This document shows positions 1-8,300 of a stretch of DNA of 36,628 bases, one piece after another. The notes beneath the pieces are model-generated. The model ran no database searches. It was not told where the DNA came from and worked only from the letters and a program-made list of their open reading frames with translations. The translations under genes were made by a program, and so were the position numbers. Source of the stretch: Verrucomicrobiota bacterium (GTDB lineage: Bacteria > Verrucomicrobiota > Verrucomicrobiia > Limisphaerales > UBA8199). The stretch lies in assembly GCA_029974925.1 (NCBI GenBank), contig JARKQH010000426.1, forward strand, positions 1 through 36,628, given 5' to 3'. How positions within the stretch are numbered: the first letter of the stretch is position 1; each line of letters begins with the position of its first letter.

Positions 1-2
1 CG

Positions 3-1892
3 GGGAGTTTTTCGGGTGTCTTGAAGAACACCTCCGGCACGCTCGCCCTGGCCAAGGTGGGAACCAACGTGTTGACGCTCTCGGCATCCAACTCGTATGC
101 GGGCCCGACGACGGTCAACGCGGGCATCCTGGCCGTTGCGACTGAACATGCGCTGGGCGTCGGCGACCTGACGGTTGCGGGTGGCACCCTGGACGTGCAG
201 AGCCCGCGGTTGTATGTGAACAGTCTGGCCGGCTCGGCCGGTGGGGTGATTGCCAACGATTCGACGGCCGCCACCAACCGGCTCGTGATCCAAGGCACCA
301 ACACCACCACCTTCGGCGGCGTCATGCAGAACGGCGCCGGCGGCGGGGGCATGGGCCTGACGTTGCTCGGCGGATCGCTCACCATGTCCGGCGCCAACAC
401 CTACACCGGCGGAACCCTCGTCGGCAGCGGCGCCAGCTTCTATATCGCCAATGGCCCGGCCGCAGTGACTGGCGGCGTCATTGCCAGCAACGGCGCCACC
501 CTCGGCCTGTCGGGTGGCAGCAGCACGCCCGGAACTCCCACCTCCATCACCACGGTGGATGGCGCGACCGTTTCGTTCACCGCCGGTGCGTTGGGCAAAA
601 TCTGGAACACGCAGTTCTATGGCACTCCCAACACCACCAACCGCATCCTGACCACCATGTCCTTCGGGGGTAACAACAGCTTCAGCAACTTCCTTGGCGT
701 GGTCCAGTTTGAAGCCAACGCTCAGGTCCGCTTCATCAACATCCCGACCGGCGGCACTGGCGGCGGCGACAACACCACGTTCGAATTCGTGGGCAACACC
801 GAGGTGATGACGCGGGATCCGGCGACCGTCAGTCTCGGTCACATTGTGGGTGGCAATCCTTCCGCCGGCATCAACGGCGCCAGCAGTGGCGCGGGGCCCA
901 ACACCTTCATCCTGGGCGCCAAGGGCGTGGATGCCTCGTTCCAAGGCTACATCCGTGGCTCGAACAACATTGTGAAGGCCGGTTCGGGCGTGCTGAGGTT
1001 CGACGGCGTTGGCGCCACCACCAACTCGGACTTCGCCACCTACACCAACTACCTTTACAACTCGCTGCTCGCTTACTACGGAAACACCACCATCAGCAAC
1101 GGCGTACTGGCCCTGGTGGTGCCTAACGATCTGAGCAACGCCTTTTCCATCACGCTGGCCGCCCCCACCGCGGTGCTGGATGCGTCGCAAATGGGTTACG
1201 TCAGCAATTTCACCGACGCTTACGGAGACAACTCGGCTCTCGTAACCAACGGCACGCTGCGCCTTTACGCCGGCCAGACGCTGGCCGGCCTGGGCACCAT
1301 TCGGGGCGCGGTCATCGCCGAAGCCGGTTCCATCATCAACCCCGGACTACCGGTGGGCGTTCTGACCATCACCAACGGCGCGGTGTTCAACGGCACGCTG
1401 AACTTCGACCTGAACCGGACCAGCAGTCCGAAGGCCGACCAGATTGCCGCTCCGTCGGTCAATGTGAATGGCGCGACGATTAATGTAACCAACCTGGGAC
1501 CCGACCTGGTCACCGGTGACACGTTCCAATTGTTCAGCGGGCCGGTCGCCGGCACGCCGGCGGCGGTGAATCTGCCGGCGCAGAATCAGGCCGGCACCAT
1601 TACTTATGTCTGGGACAACCGGCTGGCGGTGGACGGGAGCCTGAAAGTGCTCAGCGGCGCTGCGCCGGTGGATCCCACGCCGACGAATCTGGCAGCCTGG
1701 GTCAGCGGCAACCAACTAACCCTGAGCTGGCCGGCGGGCCACACGGGCTGGGAGCTCCAAACCAACGCGGTGGACGTGGCGAATCCGGCCTTCTGGTTCA
1801 CTTACCCGGGGTCCACCGCAACCAACCAGGTGACGGTGACCCTTGATCCGTCCCAGACCAACGTCTTCTACCGCCTTCGTTTGACTCCGTAA
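3..1892 (+). CDS. PATR (autotransporter-associated beta-strand repeat) secreted protein, 5' truncated
   Basis: The reading frame is open to the left edge, so the N-terminus and any signal peptide lie outside the window. The TTG at 21 is unlikely to be the true start, because the repeat pattern (FSGVLKN..GTLALAK) already begins before it. At least three PATR-type units are visible, each with a G-x-L-x-K..G..L-x-L-x-x-x-N-x-Y-x-G-x-T pattern: visible residues about 3-46, 104-150 and 314-371. Such Gly/Thr/Asn-rich repeats are expected to form an extracellular beta-helix. No C-terminal autotransporter barrel is present. Instead the last 60 or so residues form a compact module (NQLTLSWP..GWELQTN) ending in VFYRLRLTP, similar to the end of the PL11 fusion at 5373-9977. 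I infer a surface or exported protein. Substrate and binding role are unknown. Confidence 0.8.
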   Translation, partial: GSFSGVLKNTSGTLALAKVGTNVLTLSASNSYAGPTTVNAGILAVATEHALGVGDLTVAGGTLDVQSPRLYVNSLAGSAGGVIANDSTAATNRLVIQGTNTTTFGGVMQNGAGGGGMGLTLLGGSLTMSGANTYTGGTLVGSGASFYIANGPAAVTGGVIASNGATLGLSGGSSTPGTPTSITTVDGATVSFTAGALGKIWNTQFYGTPNTTNRILTTMSFGGNNSFSNFLGVVQFEANAQVRFINIPTGGTGGGDNTTFEFVGNTEVMTRDPATVSLGHIVGGNPSAGINGASSGAGPNTFILGAKGVDASFQGYIRGSNNIVKAGSGVLRFDGVGATTNSDFATYTNYLYNSLLAYYGNTTISNGVLALVVPNDLSNAFSITLAAPTAVLDASQMGYVSNFTDAYGDNSALVTNGTLRLYAGQTLAGLGTIRGAVIAEAGSIINPGLPVGVLTITNGAVFNGTLNFDLNRTSSPKADQIAAPSVNVNGATINVTNLGPDLVTGDTFQLFSGPVAGTPAAVNLPAQNQAGTITYVWDNRLAVDGSLKVLSGAAPVDPTPTNLAAWVSGNQLTLSWPAGHTGWELQTNAVDVANPAFWFTYPGSTATNQVTVTLDPSQTNVFYRLRLTP

Positions 1893-1911
1893 TGGCTGAT
1901 AGTGGGAACGA

Positions 1912-1940
1912 CCGGGCGCCAGCCCCCGGCTGGCGCCCGG
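1912..1940 (+). terminator. Perfect 13-bp GC-rich hairpin, likely terminator
   Basis: Positions 1912-1924 pair perfectly with 1928-1940 around a CCC loop. The hairpin starts 20 bases after the stop codon of the PATR gene and ends 18 bases before the pseudopilin ATG. There is no T-tract, so it may be a transcript-end stabiliser or a weak/Rho-assisted terminator rather than a classical intrinsic one. Being self-complementary, it would fold equally on either strand. Confidence 0.6.
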
Positions 1941-1957
1941 CCTTGCTCGCCTGATAA

Positions 1958-2827
1958 ATGAACGCAACCATGCCCAAGCGAAATCAACCGGCCGGTCCGC
2001 CCGGCTTTACCCTTATCGAGTTGCTGGTGGTCATCGCGATCATTGCGATCCTGGCCGCCATGCTCCTGCCCGCTTTGGCCCGGGCCAAGGAACGGGCGCA
2101 GCGAACGGAATGCGTCAACAACATGCGACAGTGGGGCATTGGCTGCATGATGTACGCCGAGGATTACGACAGCAAATTCCCCACCACCCAGGCTGGCGCC
2201 AATCCCATCAATGTCATCCGCGGCGGTTATTACACCCGCTGGATGTGGTTCAACGGCGCCTACCAGGGCTACAAGGTTCCCCAGAGCTGGACCCAGATTC
2301 CCAACGATCCCAAAAACTATTATCAGGGGCTGGGGATGCTTTATCCGCAGAACCTTGCGGGCAACGGCCGCATTTTTTATTGTCCCGGCCTGAATGCGAA
2401 GAAATCACCAATCGGTTCGAGCATGTATGAGCCGCTGCTCACCTCGAGCACGGCCCAAAACGACAGCAACAACCCGGGCAGCGTTCGCTGCAGTTACATT
2501 TACAATCCGTGGGTGAGAAACCCCGCCGGCTCCGACAACGACGCCCTGACCCGGCTCTACCAGAAAACCAGCCAGATTTCCAAGCGCAAACTCTTTGGCA
2601 TGGACTTCATTGACAGCGCGGCCTGGCTGCCGGGGGGCGAGGTGGACGTCAACGGAATCAACTTTTCCCACAGCCGCAGCCGGGGCTGGAACGTTCTGTT
2701 CACCGACGCGAGCGTTGAATTCCGCAAAGTCAATGCAAACACCAAGGCCGTCTATGCCATGGGCGGGTTCAACGGCCAATACGACATCAAAGGGATTTGT
2801 GACCTGGCCGCGCTTGTCTTTGAATAA
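1958..2827 (+). CDS. Type II pseudopilin-like protein (prepilin N-terminal methylation motif)
   Basis: This 289-residue protein has a short basic leader ([12 protein letters not shown]) and then the class III prepilin signature [19 protein letters not shown]. That fits cleavage by a PilD-type peptidase after Gly, methylation of Phe and a hydrophobic N-terminal helix. The helix leads into A-R-A-K-E-R-A-Q, with Cys and a conserved N-N-M-R-Q. The long globular tail ends with [15 protein letters not shown], a variant of the H-X9-DG motif seen in the large pseudopilin-like families of Planctomycetes, Verrucomicrobia and Lentisphaerae; here the spacing is H-x11-D and Ala replaces Gly. A second ATG lies at 1970. 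The 3' end overlaps the next gene, so the two are probably translationally coupled. The function of these multiplied pseudopilins is not established. Its place in a pectin locus suggests a surface or secretion role (inference). Confidence 0.9.
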   Translation: MNATMPKRNQPAGPPGFTLIELLVVIAIIAILAAMLLPALARAKERAQRTECVNNMRQWGIGCMMYAEDYDSKFPTTQAGANPINVIRGGYYTRWMWFNGAYQGYKVPQSWTQIPNDPKNYYQGLGMLYPQNLAGNGRIFYCPGLNAKKSPIGSSMYEPLLTSSTAQNDSNNPGSVRCSYIYNPWVRNPAGSDNDALTRLYQKTSQISKRKLFGMDFIDSAAWLPGGEVDVNGINFSHSRSRGWNVLFTDASVEFRKVNANTKAVYAMGGFNGQYDIKGICDLAALVFE

Positions 2828-4001
2828 CCTCTGCTTTGCCGTTCTGTTCGCCGCCGCCGCCCTCTCCGCGGCCGAGCTGCGCGACGAATGGATTGACTCC
2901 GACACCGGCCACCGCGTCGTGCGTCTTTCGCGCGTGCCCGGCGAGAGCCAGAGCTTGTATTTTCATCAAAACGGCTTCACCGCCTCCGGCGACAAGCTGG
3001 TTTACGAAAACACCCGGCCGGAGGGGCCGCCGGGCGAGCGCGGCCTGCGGTCCAGCCGCATCTACGTTTACGACTTCAAGAAAAAGGAATCCGAGTTGCT
3101 GGTTGAGAACGGCGGCCGGGTGATCCTGGTGGCGGCCAGGGGCCGGCGGGTGTACCATCAGCGCTTCAACGAACTGTTCGCCACCCACCTTGACACGCGC
3201 CAGACCACCAATCTGGCCGAGCTGCCCGCCCGCTGGCGCGTCAGCGCAATCAACTGCGACGAGACGCTGGGCGCGGGCACCTTTGTCGAAGGCGGCCCTC
3301 CGATTGACACCGGCGGCCCGCGGTCGTCGTGGTTCGAGCGGATTTTTGAGGCGGCGCGCCCGGGCGGCATTTTCCTGGCGGACCTGAAAACCGGTCAGAC
3401 GCGGGTCATCCACCGGGGGACCAACTGGTTCAACCATTTGCAGTTTTCGCCGACCGACCCCGCGCTCCTCCAGTACTGTCATGAGGGGCCCTGGCACAAG
3501 CTGGATCGCATCTGGCATATCCGGACCGATGGCACCGGCGTGCGACTGATCCATGCCCGGTCCATCCCCATGGAAATCGCCGGGCACGAGTTTTGGAGCC
3601 CGGACGGCAAGACCGTCTGGTTTGATCTCCAGGTGCCGCGGGGGGAGACCTTCTTCCTGGCGGGGGTTGAAATCGAAAGCGGGCGGAAAATTCGGTACCC
3701 CTTGGAGCGGGACCAGTGGTCGGTGCATTACAACATCTCCTGGGACGGCAAACTGTTTGCGGGCGACGGGGGAGCGCCGAACATGGTGGCGCGGGCCCGG
3801 GATGGCAAATGGATTTATCTTTTCCGGCCGCAGCCCGACGGCACGTTGAAAGCCGAGCGGCTCGTGAACATGGCCAGGCACAATTATGACCTCGAGCCCA
3901 ATGTTCAGTTCACTCCCGATGGCAAATGGATTGTCTTCCGCGCCAATTTCGACGGTCCGGCCCAGGTTTACGCCGTCGAAGTCGCCAAGGCCGGGTCTTG
4001 A
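2799..4001 (+). CDS. Oligogalacturonide lyase-like protein, PL22, exported
   Basis: Members of this family cleave unsaturated and saturated oligogalacturonides by beta-elimination, giving a 5-keto-4-deoxyuronate precursor, on a seven-bladed propeller with a bound divalent metal. The sequence shows family hallmarks: [15 protein letters not shown] near the N-terminus, SLYFHQNGF, and the C-terminal metal-site segment [10 protein letters not shown] (His at about residue 361) followed by [11 protein letters not shown]. Length from GTG 2799 is 400 residues, about normal for the family. The start choice is uncertain. GTG 2799 has AAAGGG just upstream and gives a signal peptide ([24 protein letters not shown]), whereas TTG 2820 gives a shorter one. 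Either start overlaps the pseudopilin 3' end (29 or 8 bases). Classical enterobacterial Ogl is cytoplasmic, so export is a difference. GH28 starts 7 bases after this stop. Confidence 0.88.
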   Translation: MTWPRLSLNNLCFAVLFAAAALSAAELRDEWIDSDTGHRVVRLSRVPGESQSLYFHQNGFTASGDKLVYENTRPEGPPGERGLRSSRIYVYDFKKKESELLVENGGRVILVAARGRRVYHQRFNELFATHLDTRQTTNLAELPARWRVSAINCDETLGAGTFVEGGPPIDTGGPRSSWFERIFEAARPGGIFLADLKTGQTRVIHRGTNWFNHLQFSPTDPALLQYCHEGPWHKLDRIWHIRTDGTGVRLIHARSIPMEIAGHEFWSPDGKTVWFDLQVPRGETFFLAGVEIESGRKIRYPLERDQWSVHYNISWDGKLFAGDGGAPNMVARARDGKWIYLFRPQPDGTLKAERLVNMARHNYDLEPNVQFTPDGKWIVFRANFDGPAQVYAVEVAKAGS

Positions 4002-4008
4002 GCGTCGT

Positions 4009-5361
4009 ATGGGTATCCGAGGCGCCGTCGTTTTTCTTGCGGCTGTGGCCGCGTCTTCACCCCTTTGGGCTGTCGCGGGGCCGCCCCCGGCCCCGGCCCG
4101 GTTTCCCGTCACCGAGTTCGGGGCGAAGGGGGATGGCCAGACCCTCAACACCGGCGCCATTCAATCCGCCATAGACCGTTGCGCCGAAGCCGGCGGGGGG
4201 GTGGTGGTGGTGCCCGAGGGGGTGTTCGTGAGCGGGGCCATTTTCCTGAAACCGGGTGTGAACCTGACCGTCGAGAAAGGCGGGGTGCTGAAAGGGTCGC
4301 AAAACACCAATGATTATCCGTGGATCCCAACCCGCATCGCCGGTCTGGAAATGCGCTGGCCCGCGGCGCTGGTCAATGCCAGCAACCTCACCCGGGTCGA
4401 ATTGAGCGGCGAGGGCACTCTGGACGGCTCCGGCGAACGCTGGTGGCGCGAGTACTGGACCGCCCGGGCGAACGAAAAGGACGGCATTGACCCGCACTTC
4501 AAAATCCCGCGCCCGCGTCTGGTGCACCTCTTCGAGTGTCGGAACGTGGTGGTGCGCGACCTGTGGCTGAAAAACTCGGCCTTTTGGAACTTGCAGCTTA
4601 CCTATTGCGATGGCGTCGAGGTTCACAACCTCAAAATCCGGGCGCCACATGAGCCGGTCAAGGCCGCCAGCTCCGACGGCATTGACATTGACTCGACGCG
4701 GAACGTCCTCATCACCGGGTGCGACATCGAATGCGACGATGACGCCATCTGCTTGAAGGCCGGTCGGGACGCGGACGGCCTGCGGGTGAACCGGCCGACT
4801 GAGAACGTGGTGATTCGCGACTGCCGGGTGGGCTACGGCGCCGGCCTGGTGGTGTTTGGCAGCGAGACGGCAGGCGGCATCCGCAATGTCCGAATCTCCG
4901 ATTGCCGGGCGGAGGCGGGGTGTGGAGAAATCGTGCGGTTCAAGACCCGGATGGGACGGGGCGGGGTGGTCGAGGACATTGTTTATGAAAACATCACGGC
5001 GGACGGGACCGCCCGCGTGTTCAATTTCAACATGAATGCCTTCAGCACCACCTGGCTCCCGGAAGCGTTTCGCACGCCCGTGCCGCCGGAGCGGGGCACT
5101 CCCATCTTTCGCAACATCACCGTCCGCAATCTCACGGCGCGAAACTGCGGCTCGGCCGGCTCGCTGGTTGGCCTGCCCGCCAGCCCCCTGCGTGATCTGA
5201 TCCTCGAAAACATTGAAATCGAGGCGCGAAACAGCTTCACCATTCGCCATGTGACCGGCTTGCGCTTCCACAACGTCAAGGTCAACGGTCAGCTCGTGGA
5301 GGCGCCGCCGGAGGGAGCCTTGCCGGCCAGTGCCGGACGCGCGCGCGCCGCCGCCGATTAG
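4009..5361 (+). CDS. GH28 family protein (polygalacturonase-like), exported
   Basis: This 450-residue protein has a signal peptide (MGIRGAVVFLAAVAASSPLWAVA) and a right-handed beta-helix of GH28 type, the family that hydrolyses galacturonan or rhamnogalacturonan. The N-terminal FGAKGDGQTLNTGAIQSAID is the usual opening. The catalytic region has SSDGIDID (Asp223) and CDDDAICLK (Asp244/Asp245), matching the conserved Asp triad, and R-F-K (310-312) in place of R-I-K. The GHG segment that normally carries the conserved His reads V-G-Y-G-A-G, with Tyr276 where His is expected, before the conserved G-S-E. The fold is clear, but activity and specificity are not. The ATG at 4009 lies 7 bases after the lyase stop, so it belongs to the same operon. 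The end is 11 bases before the PL11 start. Confidence 0.9.
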   Translation: MGIRGAVVFLAAVAASSPLWAVAGPPPAPARFPVTEFGAKGDGQTLNTGAIQSAIDRCAEAGGGVVVVPEGVFVSGAIFLKPGVNLTVEKGGVLKGSQNTNDYPWIPTRIAGLEMRWPAALVNASNLTRVELSGEGTLDGSGERWWREYWTARANEKDGIDPHFKIPRPRLVHLFECRNVVVRDLWLKNSAFWNLQLTYCDGVEVHNLKIRAPHEPVKAASSDGIDIDSTRNVLITGCDIECDDDAICLKAGRDADGLRVNRPTENVVIRDCRVGYGAGLVVFGSETAGGIRNVRISDCRAEAGCGEIVRFKTRMGRGGVVEDIVYENITADGTARVFNFNMNAFSTTWLPEAFRTPVPPERGTPIFRNITVRNLTARNCGSAGSLVGLPASPLRDLILENIEIEARNSFTIRHVTGLRFHNVKVNGQLVEAPPEGALPASAGRARAAAD

Positions 5362-5372
5362 CGGGGGGGATT

Positions 5373-8300
5373 ATGCGAGGTTCGGTTGCGCGCTGGCCGG
5401 GACGGCCCGCTTCCCGGCGGGGGAAAACCGGCGGCCTGCTTCGGGTCCTGTTGGCCGCTCTGCTTGTGGCGGACGCGGTCCCCGCTCACGCCCAGCGACA
5501 GATGGAAAGACTCGGCCGCGGATTGGTCGTGCTGCGCACCGCCACCTCGCAGGCTTACCTCAGTTGGCGGTTGCTGGCCACGGACCCCGAGGAGATTGCC
5601 TTCAATGTTTACCGTTCCACGGGCGGGGCTGCTCCCATCAAGATCAATCAGGGTGCTCCGGTCAGTCAGACGACGGATTTTCTGGACACCACCGCCAACT
5701 TTGCCGTGTCCAATGCCTGGCTGGTGGCCCCCGTCATCGGGGGAATCGAACAGGCGCCCTGCCCTCCGGCCCGACTTCCCCCCAACCCTCCGGTGCGCCA
5801 GCACCTCAATCTGCCCCTGCAAACGCCGGTCAACGACGGCCTGAATTATGACGTGAAATTCTGCTGGGTGGGCGACTTTGACGGCGACGGCGAGTATGAC
5901 TACCTGGTGGACCGGACCGCCACGACGGGCAGCTCGCGCCAATATTTGCAGGCTTACCTTCGCGACGGCACCCTGCTCTGGCAGGTGGACATGGGGCCGC
6001 TGAGCACCAACCGCTCGAACGCGTACGAGCCCGATGCCGCGGCCATCAGCGTCGGAGACAAGGACAACTTGACCGTTTATGATCTGGACGGAGACCACCG
6101 CGCCGAAGTGGTGGTTCGCGTCGCCAACGGCACGGTCCTGCCCGGCAACCTCACGGTCACCACCAACAACAACGTCGCTCAGTTCCTCTCCATTCTCGAC
6201 GGCCTGACCGGCGTCGAACGCGCCCGGGCGCTCCTCCCCAATCCCTATTTCGCCGACGGCCCGCTCAATTGCCACGCGGGCATCGCGTATTTCGACGGCA
6301 TCCATCCCAGCATCGTTTTCAGCGGCGAAAACCGCGTCGGCACCGGCCCGTTCCAGCGGCTGTCGGTGGCGTGGGATTTCCGCGACGGGAAGCTGACCCG
6401 GCGCTGGCTCTATCAAACTCCGCCCGGGCAGAATGACGAGGAGGGCCACCAGCTCCGAATCGCGGACGCCAACCATGACGGGCAGGACGACCTCATCCGC
6501 ATCGGCAGTGTGGTGACCGACAGCAACGGCGTGCCGGTCACGCTCTACTCGACCGAGCTGGGCCACGGCGACCGCTACCACGTCTCTGACCTGGACCCGG
6601 ACCGGCCCGGTCTCGAGATGTTTGCCATTCAGCAAAGCAACCCGACTCTGCTGGCCACCGCCTTGCAGGACCTGGGCAGCGGCATCCTGTACAAGAAGTG
6701 GCATGCCGGCGCGGTGACCGACGTGGGCCGCGGCCTCACGGTGGATTTGCATCCCGGCCATCGCGGCTCGGAGGTGTTCTCCACCCAGCCCGGCATGTTC
6801 GATGCCCGCGGCCTGAAGATTGGCAACGCCAAGCCGTGGCCCTGGGAGGGCCTCTGGTGGAATGCGGATCTGTGCCGCGAGTTTTTCGCCGCCCGGGACG
6901 GGAGCGGTCTCCGGCCCTGCGTGAACCGCTGGGATTACACCAGCGAGACCGAAACATTGATTTATAATGTTCACACCGAGGGTGTTCACTCCGCCTACGG
7001 CGCGCGGCCGGCGTTTTTCGGGGACATTCTTGGCGATTGGCGCGAGGAATTCGTGGTCGTGGCGGACGACTACTCCGCGCTGCGCATCTACTCGACCTCC
7101 ACGCCCGCGACCAACCGCATTTATTGCCTGATGCAGAACCCGCAATACCGCGTCCAATGCACGTTCAAAGGCTATTACCAGGCCAGCTACCCCGATTACT
7201 ACCTGGGCAACGACATGCCCCCCATCCCCATTCCCCCGGTTTCGGACGCCCAACTGGTCTGGCGCGGCGGCGGCGCCAACGTGTGGGACGAAGCCTCGAC
7301 GGCCAACTGGCTGACCAACAATCTGTGGATCAGCAACACCGTCAAAGTCCCATTTGTCTCGGGCGCCTCGGTCTTGTTCGACGTCACGGGCTCGAACCAC
7401 GCCGCCGTGACGCTCGCCGGGTCCCTCCAGCCCGCCAGCGTGCGCGTCTGGTCGCCCGCGGACTACACCTTCGCGGGCCCGGGCGAGCTGTCCGGCGCCA
7501 TGGCCCTGACCAAGGCGGGGGCGGGCCGGTTGATCTTCAATGGAACCAATCGCTACACGGGCCGGACACTGATCGGCGAGGGGTCCTTGACGGTGAACGG
7601 CTGGCTCCCGTTCAGCCCCGTCACCGTCCGCGGGGGTGTCTGGCGGGATGGGCGTCTCTGTGGAACCGGCGTCATTGGCTCGGCGGTCCGCATCGAGGAA
7701 GGCGGCGGGCTTTCACCCGGACAGGGCACGAATTCACCCGGCACCCTGACCCTCAGCAATCATCTCACGCTGGCGGGCCGCACCTTGAGCCATTTCGATT
7801 TGTCCGACGACCCGGCGGGCACGGTCAAAACCAACGACCTGGTGGTGGTTGCCGGCAACCTCGTTCTGGCGGGCACCAACGCCCTGGTGATTCACAGACT
7901 GGACGGCGCCTTGGCGCAGGGAAGCGTCTATCCCTTGATTGCCTATTCCGGCGCGTTAGTGGGCAACCTGACGAATCTGACCGTCGTTGGCCTGACCGGT
8001 GTCCCCTGTGCGCTGACCAATCCCCCCGGCCAGATCGCCCTCTTCGTCAAGAGCCATCGTCCGCCCGCCACCGTCACTTGGACGGGTGGCAGCGGGGGGA
8101 ACGCTTGGGACCTCCTCACCACCAGCAATTGGCTCAACGGCGCGGCCAAAGACCGGTTTGCCCCCAACGACCACGTGCGCTTCGACAACCTTGGCACGTC
8201 GAACCTGACGGTGACTTTGGCCGGCGACCTCAACCCGGCCACGGTCGTGGTGGACAGCACGGCCAACTACACGCTTGCCGGCGATGGGGCCATCGTCGGT

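Noticed and set aside
5358-7400. 680-codon minus-strand open frame opposite the PL11 region
   Set aside because: No recognisable motif; it is an open antisense frame caused by high third-position GC in the plus-strand gene.
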